A stretch of 64,000 bases of DNA from Malachius bipustulatus. Taxonomy: Eukaryota > Arthropoda > Insecta > Coleoptera > Melyridae. How positions within the stretch are numbered: the first letter of the stretch is position 1; the number at the start of each line of letters is the position of its first letter. Location: contig OU342630.1 in assembly GCA_910589415.1 (NCBI GenBank), forward strand, positions 93,368,186 through 93,432,185, in the 5' to 3' direction. Both the position numbers and the translations under genes were made by a program. Shown piece after piece: positions 48,211 to 61,993 of the stretch. The notes under the pieces were generated by a model. That model was not told the DNA's origin and made no database searches. It saw nothing but the letters and a program-made list of their open reading frames with translations.

Positions 48211-51200
48211 GTATATTAAATTCTTTGTTAGAATTATTAGCATTAATTCACTTCCATTATCTCTAATTTGAACTACAATGGCAAACTGTTATAATAATTA
48301 ACCTATAGATACAGATACACCAAAAGACGAATATAAGGGGAAAGAAGGATAATTCATGAGAAGGAATTTCACATTTTAATTTACAAACCGTTGTTTTCTG
48401 CAAAAAAAGTAGGAATCCTATTGAAATCTGGTAAGTAATGGGAAATTTATTCGAACAAAAACTTATAATAGGCATAACGGCACACGGTATCTAATTAGTG
48501 CAATTTGTCAAAATAATGTTACACGTAACCATTGTTCCATCTGCAAGCGCTCATACCGATCCTTCATTAAATGATTCCCTAATAGTTTTCGAACAATTTC
48601 TTCGAATATTCAACCACATGAATAAATTCGACCGGATCTGCACAATAGAGCACAGGAATGCATTGTCAATTGCTCGCCGTTCCTTACAACTCCGCCACTG
48701 CAGCCAGCCAGCCAGCCAGCCACACTTTTGGCATAATTCATGGGATGCTGCCAATATAAATACTCTCGAATTCGATTACTTGGCTCTAATTGAATCTAAT
48801 TCGGGCCTTTTGAACGCCAGCCACGTATCCTGGCACCTTTCAGATCGGTATTATGATATATGGTAACTGCGGCGTCGCGTAATTATGTACTGAACCTTAG
48901 ACCGAACGCCAAGAGCACCACAATGAATATTCATTACGTTTCAAAACAGTGCCATATACGGAGGAATGTATTCGTTAGAGGGTGGTGAATGAATAAGAAC
49001 AGGAGAATGAGGTCGCGAGCACAAGTGGCAAAAACACGATAGGTACCTGTGTGCTAATGAATGCTGGATTCTGAATAATGTTTCATCATCAATTGTACCT
49101 ACCCTTATTCACTATAATATTCAATTATTACATGCATGCCTCATACCCACTCAAAAACTATTTAGCTCTTGAAATTGCGACCCGGATTTACAGGATACCC
49201 ACATATTATAATAGCTGCAGTGATATTTTATGTTCTTGTATCTGGGTTGACTTTGTTTTTGCTTCTTCAAAAATATCTCTCATAGAGCGCAAGGGATAAG
49301 CTCGTATTTTTCATGCCTTATGTGTATATTGTCAGAACATAATTATATTGATTCAAATTTAATGAAAGCTCTCCAACAAGACAGAATATTATCTAAAATA
49401 TTTATTTTTCTATGTTTATCAAAAGTTTTGAAACATTAGTAGGCGGTAATAATAATTAAGAAAAGTCTCAGAAGTGGGTTGAGAGTTGATTTGACCGTAC
49501 TCATAATTGGAAAAAATTGACGCAATTGCTTAAACAGTCGAAAGATGGAACGTATATAACACCGAAAAATAATACTATAATAGCATAATAAAGTCATGCC
49601 AGAATTTGATCCATATTTTCTTAGACCTAACTTCAACATGGATCACACTATACATATTACAGTTATTGGATTTTACGAGAACTATACGATGAGTTGGTGT
49701 TTTTTATTTTATTTTACAAATTTTAATTAGGTAGGTACCTAGTTCAATGTCAAGTCAGTCAACTAAAATCAGCAGGATAATGAACGTTTTAATTAACAGT
49801 AACACAGAAAATATAAACTACCTAGGTACCTTGTCCATAATATTATGTTCATTTTCATTTCAGCACTATTTATTTCCTAGTTGATTACCTAGTTAGTTAA
49901 ATAGTGATTATAGCTCGCTCCACTTCAGACACATCACCTTCATAAGTCTTTGGAGAATGAAACGAGTAATAAGGTATAACAATAATAACAATCGATATAA
50001 AAAAGATTACGAAGATCGTTTCCGCCAAAAGGCTCTCTGTCATTTTCAATACTGAAGTCTTCAACCATCACTAATAGGTTTTGACATAAGGAATCTCAAA
50101 GGAATTGAGATAAAAGGGCAAAGTATCGACTCCAATGTAGTCGAAGCAAAGAAGGCATCCATATGTTTCTATCAAAATATTTCTGGATTTACAAAGCCAT
50201 ACATTTACTTGGTATTTCATTCAAGAAACCTTGTTTCAAAATATAAACAGGATATTATAAAACAATTGATGATTTGTCGTCCGGAATATCTTAGAACAAA
50301 TAAATGTAAAAACAACTTAGGTATAATATCTCTTGAAAAAGCTTCTATAGGTAAGTATTACGATTCATTAATTTTTATTAGGTATTAATAATTGAGGGTC
50401 AAAAAAGTAATCTGAAATACGGATCAGAAATTTTAGCTTCGAAGATGCAGCTGAGTATCATAGAAACAGTATCAACTATACTAAATTCCTTATGTAGGTA
50501 CGCTTTGTAGGTAACAGATTTTACTTTGACTATATTATAGACATATTAACAATAATTATTGTAATTGTTTATGATGTCAACCCTTACCTTGCAGAATCAA
50601 CATTAATTATAACATTTACTTTATAAGCTTATGTGAAACAGAAACGAGTAAATTGAAGATAAAAAAACATAAAAGGATGCCACACACACTTCTCAATAAG
50701 TAGGATGCAGAATACTCGCCACTGAACAGAAAACACCCTCGTTATGAATACATACTCGTATTTAGAGACGCAAATATGTCATAATTAAGAGTAATTTCAT
50801 ACTTTTAGTCTTGTAAATATTTATATGTGTAATTAAGAGAGCATGCGGTAACTAAGCGTGTGGTGAACACATTTGGCCTTTTCCCTTTTTACGCCACAAT
50901 TAAAAGCTCTGTCTCCCAGTCGCAACAAACAGGAGCTCGAATAAAACAACCGCAACCTCCGAGAGAAATTTTCAAGTAAATTACCTTCATATTATACGAC
51001 TGGGCAGAGTAATTTGGTCCTTTTTAAAGCCCTTTAAATATGTGCAACTATTCATAATTATTTTAGTGTTCCGCAAATATAAGTTATGATAATTTAAATG
51101 TAAAATTATAACAACAAACGTAGTTATATACAGACTGGAAACTTGTAAGCGGGTCATAGAAATTATTCAACATGAAAATTCAGTTTTGTGTAAATAATAT

Positions 51201-51400
51201 CTCCAGGTTTAGGTTTAGAGAAAATTTTTAGAGGAAATAATTTTTCACAAAAACGACTTATTATTTAACGAGCCTATCCTCAGTTAAAACACTTCGATAA
51301 TAATGCCGAAATATCCAAAAGAAAATTATAATTAATTTTAAAATTTGAACTCAAATGCCGGTTTTATTGAGATTGTAGATTGTTTAACATCAATCAAACA
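48211..51400. other. Unassigned AT-rich stretch; GC-richer patch with AGCC repeats
   Basis: A short AGCC tandem run lies at about 48695-48720 within a GC-richer island at about 48500-48880. The remainder is AT-rich with no recognised coding or RNA feature. Confidence 0.45.
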
Positions 51401-51404
51401 TCAA

Positions 51405-51520
51405 TAAAATCAATTTACTCACCCTGTATATCGCTTTAAAAATCATAATATCCCGTTTATTCGGTTCGATTATATCAACCTGTCTATGAGATATAGCCTG
51501 GTCAAGTACGTCTGTGACTT
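51405..51520. repeat. Fragment of the 17.6-kb foldback family
   Basis: GTTTATTCGGTTCGATTATA, then TCAACCTGTCTATGAGATAT and CCTGGTCA, match the reverse complement of the left foldback arm (around 17650-17715). Only part of one arm is present, directly left of the mariner. Confidence 0.65.
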
Positions 51521-51581
51521 AGACAGATATATAGATGCTATTTCACTTCCGCCTATTAATGTTGTAATTTATTTCATAATA

Positions 51582-52686
51582 CGAGGACAGGTCAATCAGT
51601 CCGTGACTTTTTGAATTTCCCGCCTCTTAACTGAAAAACGGCAACACTGCTCCTGTTAGCTGACTCCTGTCTTTTAATTTGTGTTTGACTGTACCTCGCG
51701 ATTTGAGAAGAAAATGAGAAAAAGTGAATTTCGTGTGCTCATTGGGAATTATTTTTTGCGGAAAAAAACTAACACTCAAATCAAGGCTAAGCTTGATAAA
51801 TACTGTGGGGACCTGCACCATCAATTTCAATGGTAAAGAAATGGTTTACGGGATTTCGTTGTGGCCGTACAAGCATGGATGATGCCGAACGTTCTGGACG
51901 CCCAGTTGAGGTCTCTAGCACCCGAAACAATTGAAAAAATTCACGATATGGTCTTGGCCGATCGGATATTGAAAGTGAGAGAGATTGTGGAAGCCATAGG
52001 CATCTCACATGGCTCAGTGGGTTCAAGTTTAAGCGGTGTTTAAGTGCAATATGGACGAGTTTTTGCCTTGTTTCGTAATTGTGGATGAAACATGGATCCA
52101 CTACAATACACAAGAGACCAAACAGCAGTCAAAACAGTGGGTTTCTTGGAGTGAATCAGCGCCAAAGAAAGTGGGTTTGTCAGCCAATAAAGTCATGGCG
52201 ACCGTTTTTTGGGACGCACGCGGTATAATCCACATTGACTACCTTCAAAACAATCAATGACGAATATTATGTCAGCTTATTGGGTCGATTTTGAGGATTA
52301 AAAAAAAACGACTAAGAAAAAAGTGTTGTTACACCAAGACAATGGCAGGGTGCACACATGTGCAGTATCCATGACAAAAATCCATGAATTAGGATACGAA
52401 TTGATGCTCCCTCGTCTACCCTATGCTCCGAGTGACTATTTCTTGTTTCCAAACCTGAAGAAATGGCTCGGCGGAAAGAGATTTGACTCCAACGATGAAA
52501 TCATCTCACAAACAAATACCTATTTTGATGACCTCGACAAATCTTATTTTTTGGAAGGGATAAAAAAATTAGAGAAATCACAAAGTGTATAGAGCTCAAA
52601 GGAGACTACGTTGGAAAATAAAATAATTTTTTATCCAAAAACATGTGTTTCATTCAAAAAGTCACGGACTTATTGACCCGCCCTCG
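51582..52686 (+). mobile_element. Mariner element, inactive
   Basis: The left end, TACGAGGACAGGTCAATCAG onward (51580-51616, counting the TA), is the inverted counterpart of the right end at 52652-52688. 34 of 37 positions match. TA dinucleotides flank both ends, the hallmark of mariner insertion. Total length is about 1.1 kb, somewhat short for the family, in line with internal deletions. Confidence 0.9.
51714..52592 (+). pseudogene. Mariner transposase (several frameshifts and deletions)
   Basis: Pieces begin at ATG 51714 (RKSEFRVLIGNYFLRKKT). They continue with ETIEKIHDMVLADRILKVRE and VEAIGISHGSVGS, a helix-turn-helix region. After an internal deletion, VDETWIHY (first catalytic Asp), HQDNGRVHT (second) and APSDYFLFPNLKKWLGGKRF (third) follow. 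The last two aspartates are 31 residues apart instead of 34, because the conserved SPDL stretch is damaged. At least four frames are needed to read it, so it encodes no active enzyme. Confidence 0.85.
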
Positions 52687-52688
52687 TA

Positions 52689-54850
52689 TATGAATAAACT
52701 AATTATTTATTGTTATTATTAATTTTGTAAATACAACTCTTCTAATCTAAACCTTTCATTATTTAACTGCGTTATCTCTCTATTTCTATAATCAAACGGT
52801 TTCACATCCATAATGTTTTTCAGTTGATGCTGTGATAGGAATAATAATTAATATTAATCAAATCAGTCTAATACTGATTTCATCTCTATTGTCTAAAACT
52901 TAATCCAATGTATTTTGACTCACAATAATAATTACAAACATCATAATAATAAACTACATCCAAGCTTTCCATTAATTAATATCTTTTTCTCCGTTTGTCT
53001 AATCTATTAAGTTGAATAATATTCTCTTGTTTCCCCCTTAATTGAGTATAAGGGCGAAAGTCTAATCTCGTTCCGTTTAAATTAGAATCACCAAGGTTCC
53101 ATTCTTCTGTGACTAATTGTAATTTGCAAAATCGTAATAAGTTGTTTCAGGAACCAACAATGAGTAAATAAGGATGCAGAAACGTTATTTGAAACCTAAG
53201 CTGTTTGGGATTTCACGTAACTGTTCTTCATTTATATCACGATATCGCCTCGGTACACAGCACATTTGCGCTCTACGGGTCCCTTTTGTATGTGCCTACC
53301 TGGCGAACTCACCATTCAACGATTCTGAAATTCATTTTCCTCGACGTACTATTGATTCAGCCAGGAGGTATTGTTGAAGCTTGTAATATTATACAATTCT
53401 TACGTTTGTGGACAAAATATTATTATTATATTTGTTAGGATGGGAATCGTGTGGATCAAATTGTTGATACGCCCACATCTTTTAGAAGCCATTACTACAG
53501 CCTACAACCTCCAGAAATTATCCATCATAATACGTACTAATAAAATTCTCATCCAGAAATGAAAATATTCAGGTAGGTATTTTATACGAATAAACATTGA
53601 ACATCTTGAATATGCTTGAAAACGTGTTTCAAAATAGCTCGTTACAGATAAACATACATAATATACCTTCTTACCTAACAAGATACTTTATATAGCGAGA
53701 CGGTCTGTCAAAGTTTATTCAATTCAAGAATGAATAAGTCGGTTCACTTCAGAAACTTTACCAGTTATCTTTAAAATCATAATTATTTTTTGGATACCTA
53801 TCTGATGTATTGAAAATTAAGGAACGCAATTTTTGTAATTTATTCATAACGCAGATGTAAAGAGAAACTTCAACTTTCGAAGAACTTTACTCTGGCCTCA
53901 TATTCTTATCGGGTGGCAATCTCATACTTTACACTTATTGTGCAAAATTAAGTATTAAAAAAACAATTATTGTTTAATTCGTGAAGTACGTAGGTAAGTA
54001 GTAAATTTTATTTTCAAAACTTGGAAAAAAACTTAAATATCAACAGCTTGACGGAGTTATTTGTACATGGACAACAACAACATCCATCTGCATCATGTTT
54101 TTTTTTTTCATTGTAATCACATTTCATTGGTCGGTCGATATAGGTTGATCCTGTTGACAGGTGAGAATTTTTTTCGAGAAGGCTGGAATCATCAGCCCAC
54201 TTCAGGGCTTAATTACTTGTTTAATCAGGCAGTTATCACCGGTTCATTTACTGTCATTTAATTTCAATGTGTGATAGATTTTAATGTGTAACGGAGAGTG
54301 ATAACTTGGTGATAAGTTTCTAAAGTACTGCGAAAACCGGCTACTAGACTATAAAAAGGTTTATTAGCCAATTTCCGCTTTGCAGGTATGAATACGCCTG
54401 TACTCGCAAAATGTAGTTTCTACTTGATATAGAAATAAATTTTCCTACCCTTTATTTACATTCACAAATTCGTAAGGTCCTAAATACATCATTTTTAATT
54501 TTAAGCATTTAAAAGTACATAAGTATTTATTTTGTTATGACCGATCCATCAGAATGTCCATCAAAATTTTAATTAGGATAATTTTTCTTAATTTCTTAAA
54601 CATATTCTCATGTTAGATGATTATATCCTGGAAAACTCTTGCACATAGAAAATAGTAAAGAATATTATAGAGGGTCTACGGTCCAGAGGGCATGCCCCTG
54701 CGTATAAAATATAAACTTGAATAATTATTTCAAATTATACAGACGATTTTAACTTTACTGAACCTCTAGAGTCGTTAATAGGAAATATAAAAAGTGATTC
54801 CTAGGAATCAGGTTATTCCTATTTTACAAGTATGAAGAGTACTTTCAGAG
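52689..54850. other. AT-rich stretch with no recognised gene
   Basis: Short unrecognised frames only; a slightly GC-richer piece lies at about 53190-53370. Confidence 0.45.
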
Positions 54851-54851
54851 C

Positions 54852-54926
54852 AGTATAGCCGAAGTAGGAATCGAACCCACTATCTCCTGAATAGACGTCA
54901 GACGCGTTGTCAAACTAGGCACATTC
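54852..54926 (-). repeat. tRNA-Arg(TCT)-like sequence, pseudo-tRNA or SINE head
   Basis: On the - strand GGTTCGATTCC is a perfect B box inside a 5-bp T-stem (GTGGG/CCTAC). The block AACGCGTCTGACGTCTATTC gives an anticodon stem with loop CGTCTAT (anticodon TCT). The D-arm is irregular and I cannot pair a 7-bp acceptor stem, so a working tRNA is unlikely. Confidence 0.55.
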
Positions 54927-57900
54927 CTGCAATTTGTTAGTGAAGAGGTTATAGAACATAAATCCATCAAAATCAGTTCTGGTGGTGCAGAACACCTCCC
55001 CCCCCCCAAAAAAAAACAACAAACTCTCTTTGGTTAAAAAAGTTTTTTCGCTAATAACTCTAATAAAATGAAGAAAAATCAAAATGGGTTTTGAAGGGGA
55101 CATAAAATAACAATTTTTTATGATTTTTTTTTTATACTCAACGACATAAAAAAATAATATAGCCAGCTAGCTATATGAAAAACCCGAGTTGGATTTGAAA
55201 ACTTTGTGATCTAGCTGGATTTGGAAATTTTTTGTAATGTCAAATTGATAGCTTTTGTTGTCGAGTTATGTAAACCTACTTATTGATTTTCAATAAAAAG
55301 TATAGCTAAAATAAGAAATCTCGATTTTTCAGTTTTTTTCAGGATATTTCAGCAACGACTGAAAGTATCCTAATTTTTATTTCAGATTCTTATCTAAGCA
55401 TCAAATTGTACCACTTTTCTCCAATTTAACCGACCTTGTATCTCTTGCCGTTTCTAAGATTCCCATATACCTACTGCCACTTAAACTGGACATTCTGTAT
55501 TATATCTCGAAATCCCTTATTCTTTTTTGCGACCATGGAGACATTTTATCAGAATTAATTGCTTTTTTTCACTTTTTACATTGAGTGAAACCCAATTTGC
55601 CTTTAAAAACATCGGGGTCCTTTACATAAAGTTACATTTATAAAATTTCTTTATTTCTTATTATGAACAGTGATTTATTGTATTTATACTTACAGCGCAG
55701 CATATAGCCCTTAGAAGGGGTATGCATTATTCTACTGTATATCGGTTATACTTATTTTAATTTCACGTTCATATGTTTTTAGAATATGTAAGCACCTAGT
55801 TTTAAATTCAACCACTCTAATTTTAAAATTATAATAAACGTGACAAACGTGACAAAACAGACTGGTTTTGTCAATATTATACATAAGTAACAGAACGGGT
55901 CTATATGCTTAAAACAAAGCAACGGAGTGGAAACATTAAAACGTCACTCTACGACAAACATGATGTAATGAAAAAGGCAATCAAGGCGGACGTTAACTAT
56001 TATTTACGCAGAAACGGAATTGCGCTTTGCGAACGAGTGACTTATCAGTGAAATCACCTGAAACACTGCCGGGTTCAATACAAAGGAGAACCTGGAGAAC
56101 TCCGTGGGCAAGTCGCATATTATCAAACCTCAACCGAAGGAAATTCAATGTTTGTGTGTTGTGCGTGTCTCTCTTGCCGAAAAAAATCCCATTATGATTA
56201 CACATTGATACTTCTTGTAGGTTGTATATATAGGTTATGTTTGAAATTACATCTACCTATACTTCCGGTCGGAATCGGAAGAGAACTTATCAGATTTGAA
56301 ATAAAATTTCATCTTTACATTGGTGATTCAAATAAGTCGTATTTAAATGCGTACCGAACGAACTTAAATTTATAGTTTCATCCGAATCACCCGGAAAATC
56401 CGTCTTCTTATCTGCTTCGCACTTATCTTTACGATTTTTTACTCGAAATTGATCGTTTAATTAAACAGTAAAAACAAGAAATGAAAAGTGTGATTACACT
56501 GCCATAGGTGAGTACGAGCTTGTGTTTTTAGATTTAAAAATTTCATTTAAACGCGTTAATTGCCCTCTTGCTCGCTTCTTTTCATGTTCCAAGTTTTAAG
56601 TGATGCGATAGTATTACATAATAATTAGTGAATAGCCGGATATACTTCTATAGGTATAAGATAATAGTTTCAACCAATATTTTTTTTTATATTTTTTCTT
56701 TATCCCGTGACATAATATATCAGTGTCTTTTTCTCGCTTTTGAGAAAATGACATTCCCAGAGAATTCTAGTGCGTCACAAGCGAAAAACTGCCATGTTCT
56801 AACACAAGAAGAACGTGTAATGAAAAATGAAAGTATCTAAGGGTCTTAAGGATAGAAGCCAGGATGTGTCAGTGAAAGAGGTATACTAGTAACAGTTCTA
56901 ACAAAGTTGACAACGATGAAAGTCTGTCGGAGATATCTCCTCAAATAGTAATCCATCCGTACCTACTTTACGCGAAATGAACATCTACTACTAGAAAATA
57001 AACCAAAAAGCATATTGAGCGAAAAAATGAAATTGTTTTGTGGCGTAGAAAATTTTCTACAAAATTAGGGAGCATCGATGATCACAAAGAAAAAATACAT
57101 ATTACACATATTCAGATACACATAAGATAAAAGTATTACAATCATATTCAGAAGAAGAACCTCATTAGCAAGTCGTGCGCCACTGACATCTGCTTTCCCC
57201 TTACGTTTATTCCCAGCAGCTCTCTAGTCGGCAAACTGATAAGGTCTCTTCCCATTACGAACTGAACTATGCACGGGTACCTATGAAAGTCTTATTAGAA
57301 ATTCAGTTGCTCTGCGGAGACTCAGCTCAATTATGAAACTAATTATTGTGAATATAAATTCAATTTGCGTTTTTTTTTAAAGTAGGTACATCAAACTTTG
57401 ATTGCATCAAACTATTCAACTCAAATTTTTTTGGGTTCATCAAGTAATTATCAAGTAATCATCTAAAACAAAAGCAGGCATTTTCTATAATACGTACAGA
57501 CAAGTATTTGTTCCCTATTCACCTATACCCTTTTTCAAAATGATTAAGACTTATCATATACCACCCTCCCACACTGACAAAAAATCACGGATGGAGCTCT
57601 TACTTTGAAAAAAAAGTCCTTCACCGTGATCCACACTATACCAATATGACGGCAGTCAAGAGATCCGCGCAGGAGATTTGCAGAACCAAAAAAATCGTCA
57701 AAGCTGAAGGAAGAATTCAAGATGTTTCTCTGTAACTATTCTAAGAATGTCTCGTTTGTCCACATTGTTGGGAATTAACCTCTAATTACACTTCCGTCTG
57801 TCCAAACTGTTAAGAATTGCCTCTTAGCTGATCTCGGCGTGAGCCGTATAGCCGTATATAGGAAAGAAAAGCATTACACAAAAGAAAAGTAAGTAATCGC

Positions 57901-58965
57901 CATTCTAGCAATTACTGCGCTATTGCTAGAAATATGTACACTACCTTATCATGTTCCAATATATGTATTGTGCAAACTATTTATATTTTCCTAGCAATTA
58001 CCTCCTGGAAAACATCTCCTGGGTCAGGACTTTACCTCATTGATTCTTAAAAAAAACTTTCAAAGCACCTAATACCTACAATTTGGCAACTTCGGGGTAT
58101 TGCCTTCAAGGTGGCGTGATTTGAACTGATAACAAAAAAAAAACCTCCTCCAAAACCCTTCCGAGCAGATCTAGTGTTTGGCATGACGCATCTCGGTCGA
58201 ACGGTGATAGCGTGACCGACGGTGGGCAGAGCGGCCGTTCGACCAATCGATAGCGACTTAACACGCACCTGAGGCTCGCATCACATGTACAGCAATGCTA
58301 ATATAATCGGGACTGGCACATGGGCTCGGGAAAGACACTCCAGTCACGTCTCATCTTCTGTCGCCCTTCTACACTTCACACTCAATTCCATATACAACGA
58401 TCATAAAGTGGGAAAAGCAGGAATATCGCATCAGCGATGCGTGAAGGTTCACATACTGCCAATCTGACACTGATTCCTGTGAATCTGATTTCATATTTCA
58501 TGCAGGCGTGGAGTATTAAAGAATAATTGAAGAAATGAATATCCATGTTTGTCACTGTAAGACGACATTCGAAGTGGTTGAATTTTTCATAATACACATC
58601 GGCTACCACACTACAACCGTCAAGACTGGCCATGGGATAATGCGCATAGGAAACAAGAAATTGGCAGATTGCTGTATTCGATTCTGAGCTAGAGGGGCGA
58701 AAATGGTAACAAATGAAAGATGAAAGAATAGTAACAATTTTTCTCGGAATATAGTTTGAATATTTACTGTAAACAGTGTAACTACCTTACGATCACACTG
58801 CATTTTCTGGTACTCACATAGGTAAAACTAGAAAAGCTTTGAAGATGGTGCAAAACCGTTCACATGTACCAATACTAACTTTTAGAGTTCTATCGCACAC
58901 AAATAAAAAAATGTATACCGTAAAAAATAAAAAATTTTCGATTTCCCTATACTGAAGGGGTTGTG
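54927..58965. other. AT-rich stretch with no recognised gene
   Basis: Only short unrecognised frames. C- and A-runs lie at about 54998-55018. A GC-richer island occurs at about 58140-58280. Confidence 0.45.
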
Positions 58966-58969
58966 CACC

Positions 58970-59770
58970 ACTAGGCCACCAAGGGCTCTTTTCGTCGTAC
59001 CCAAACCGTGGTGGGACTCGTACTTCCAGACCTTGTAATAAAGGCAAGAAGGTCTTTACATGAAAGGAGTCCCATTTTTTCCTCTTGTAGTGCCACTGAC
59101 TCAAAAATGTTGAGGCTGGGGCCACTGTAGGTATATACCTCGCATACTCCTATATGTATAGTTATAGGAGTCCTCGTCGTCTGTCCCACATTTGGGATAG
59201 ACCGGCTGCCCTTTCACGTTCATAAGTTGTATAGGTTCCTGTTTAATGTTGTGACCGGTGGGCATCCCGACTAGTAGTCCAAGGTTCTTCCGGTTCAGTT
59301 TCATCATGTTTGGCCACTTGGCCAGTCTGTTTCTGTCCGAATCGGCTAGGAAGAATCTGTCCTCTCAATACTTCTGCGGGCCTTTTTGCGTACATTCCTT
59401 AATGACAAGAGATGAATGACGTATTGCAAAACAATATGCCATATTCATTGATGTCGTGCTGTACCGATTTTTGTCAGCCTGCCTGTTCAGCACCATGGCA
59501 CATTCCTAGATCAGCGGGCAGCCATGTGTGAGCCCAGCACTTTTGTGGTAGCCTGACTATCCGCGCATTATATGTATGTTCCGTGACTTCTGTTTTTTTT
59601 TATATGGTGGCTGCCAGCAGGATCGGCGCGTTAATCTCCGCTTGATATACAATTGTGGTCGACCACAATGGTTTTTTTTTGTGACCGTTCTGTTAATCTG
59701 CGGCCTCCAGGTCCGTTTCTCATTTATCGTCACTCCAAGATATTCAACCTCACCGCTCAAGGATAAAGGT
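58970..59770 (-). pseudogene. Relic of an R1-type LINE ORF2 (internally deleted)
   Basis: SGEVEYLGVTINEKRTWRPQ (59757-59698, - strand) is the reverse transcriptase thumb, close to the intact segment of the 39.5-kb element. LNRKNLGLLVGMPTGHNIKQ and KCGTDDEDSYNY (about 59290-59170) are the region after RNase H. The RNase H domain between them is missing or unreadable. GC-rich sequence down to about 58970 may be 3' untranslated region. Confidence 0.6.
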
Positions 59771-61900
59771 TTACCAAATAATTCGGGTGAGTTGAAACCA
59801 TTTTTATCTCATTTTCTTGGGAAGAAAACAATTTATGTCTTTGAACCTGTGAACCTGTGAACGGTTTTGCTGCATCCAAAACCGTTTTTATAGTAGTTAT
59901 ACACAGATGAGGGCCAGAAAACGTAGTGTGATCGTATAAGGTAGTCACAATGCTTATTAAAGTAAATATTAAATTTGAACTCTGAAAAAAACATTGTAAG
60001 ATGACATGGCGATTTCTTTTATCTTTCATTTGTTATCATCTTCTTCACCCCTCTAGGACAGAATGCAAAGCAGCAATCTGCAAATTCCTTGCTTCGCATA
60101 CATAATCCTATTCTATTACCTGTCTTGAATGAGCGCCTTGTATACGTAATAACATAATTCTCTCAAAAAAGCAGATCAGGCGCACGTCCTAATCACGTCC
60201 TTCGATCCATTACCGTGCATGACGTAACTTCTCTGGCTGCAGACTAATAATAGCTGACCACAAGTAGCAACTTATAGTGGAAGACTAATTTCTCACATTT
60301 GCTGAGACTATTGCTCTACAGGAAATTGAAATCTGATGAAGCAAGAGAGAATGACGAGGTTAATATTTCATAAACGAATATGATTTTTTGACTATTACTG
60401 TGTTTATGAAACACCCTTCACAAAATGTAGCAAGGGTTTTTCTGAACCAGCCATCTCCGAAACTCCCAGACAAACAAGCCAGAAGTTGGCCGGTATTAAT
60501 TATTTGAAACTTGCGAGCTTGGCTGGTTTTTCGGTGCGCTAGGGAGCTTTTTATATGTCTTTGTTTGGAAGTGTCGTGTTAGTAGACGAGCCGCGATTTA
60601 ACACGACGGCAGCGTGCACGAGCCAAATGACACCATCACACGCAACCGCCGCATCTTCAAATCGCGCATGTAGCCGGCCTTTTTATTAGCTACACCTTCG
60701 TGAGTTATACGGAGCCACTAGAAGTATTCCATTATCAAAACCGGGGTCGAGCTTTTTAATAAAAGGGAATAAATAAAAAATGAGTCATAAAATATTCACA
60801 CAAAAATTCCAAGATTATGTTCAAGTATTATTAAGAGTTTCCGGAATAGAGTGACAAAAAACTGGTTAAGTAAATGCAATTTTTCTTCAAAACCTACTAA
60901 ATTAGTTTTCACTGCATAAGCGCAAGTTCTAAAATTCAAACTAACACTACTTTTCGTTACCACAGACTGATAAAGGAAAAGAGCAGCCAGGTATATTGAT
61001 TTTCGTTCACGGAATACGATGAACCTTAGTTCTCATTTTCCAGGACATTTTTCATTCAAGCGGTTACTGTAGGCTGAGAGAATGTAAAATATGGTTAAGA
61101 ATTACTGACCCTAACCTTTAAATGTAAGAATGTGGTATAAATCTTTTGTTTTACTAGCGGTTATGAGTTGCTTTATTACAGAATAGAGCTATAAAATCTT
61201 CTAGGTTTCCTTTCTACACTACTTTAACTTATACAACCAATATTTTTGGTAATAATTTTTGTGGAATTTCACTGCATTTTTTACTGTGGTTCTGCACAGG
61301 TGAAATATTCCTGTTTTCCTTTTAGCCGATTTAAAAGATGTTTCCTCGAGTTTCTATCATATTAAGAAGTTTTTGCGAGACTTTTAAGATCGTTCGAGCT
61401 AATTTAATTTGACCAGGTTTTATCTCAATTATTAATGCTTACTTATCGAACGCTGTGCAAAAAATTCCATTAATAATACTAAGACGCCTACTACTATTAA
61501 AGATAATAATAATAGTTAAGTTTAAATTCTTAAGCGCGGCAAGTTTATTAAGTAAGTTAAATGAAAGGAGGTAGGTAGATTAGTTGCATTGATATTTATG
61601 TAAAGCACGTGTCTAGTCACGAACTTATACTTATAGATTACGAGCAAGGTGTGTATAAAAATTGTAGTTTTAGCTCGTTTCCAAGAATAGTGATTTGAAT
61701 TCTTACTGAAGTAAATGTTTTGGATGTAACAGTTTGGAGTATCTTTATAATTCGGAGAATCGGTTCTGAACGTGAAAGGTCCATCCCAGAGAGGTAACAA
61801 GTTGAACTACATATTTGAATGAGTGAATCACCGGTAGAATTAATAATGTAACCTTTTATCGCGTGTGCAAATAAAAACATAAAAAGGCAAGATTTGAAGA
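59771..61900. other. AT-rich stretch; GC-richer island at about 60450-60740
   Basis: The island has no open frame or repeat I recognise. Its composition differs clearly from its neighbours, so a regulatory element or an unrecognised exon is possible. Confidence 0.4.
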
Positions 61901-61993
61901 AAAAATCATGTCTGAGATTGAATCTGTAAAACTGTAAACAACCCGAATCTTTCATTCTACAGTTTTACAGATTCAATCTCAGACATGATTTTT
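61901..61993. repeat. Perfect 36-bp inverted repeat with 21-base loop
   Basis: The arms 61901-61936 and 61958-61993 are exact reverse complements (left arm starts AAAAATCATGTCTGAGATTG). The loop is 61937-61957. The identity stops abruptly at both ends. Confidence 0.9.

Noticed and set aside
54852..54926. Functional tRNA-Arg gene
   Set aside because: The B box and anticodon arm fit, but the D-arm is irregular and I could not pair a 7-bp acceptor stem.
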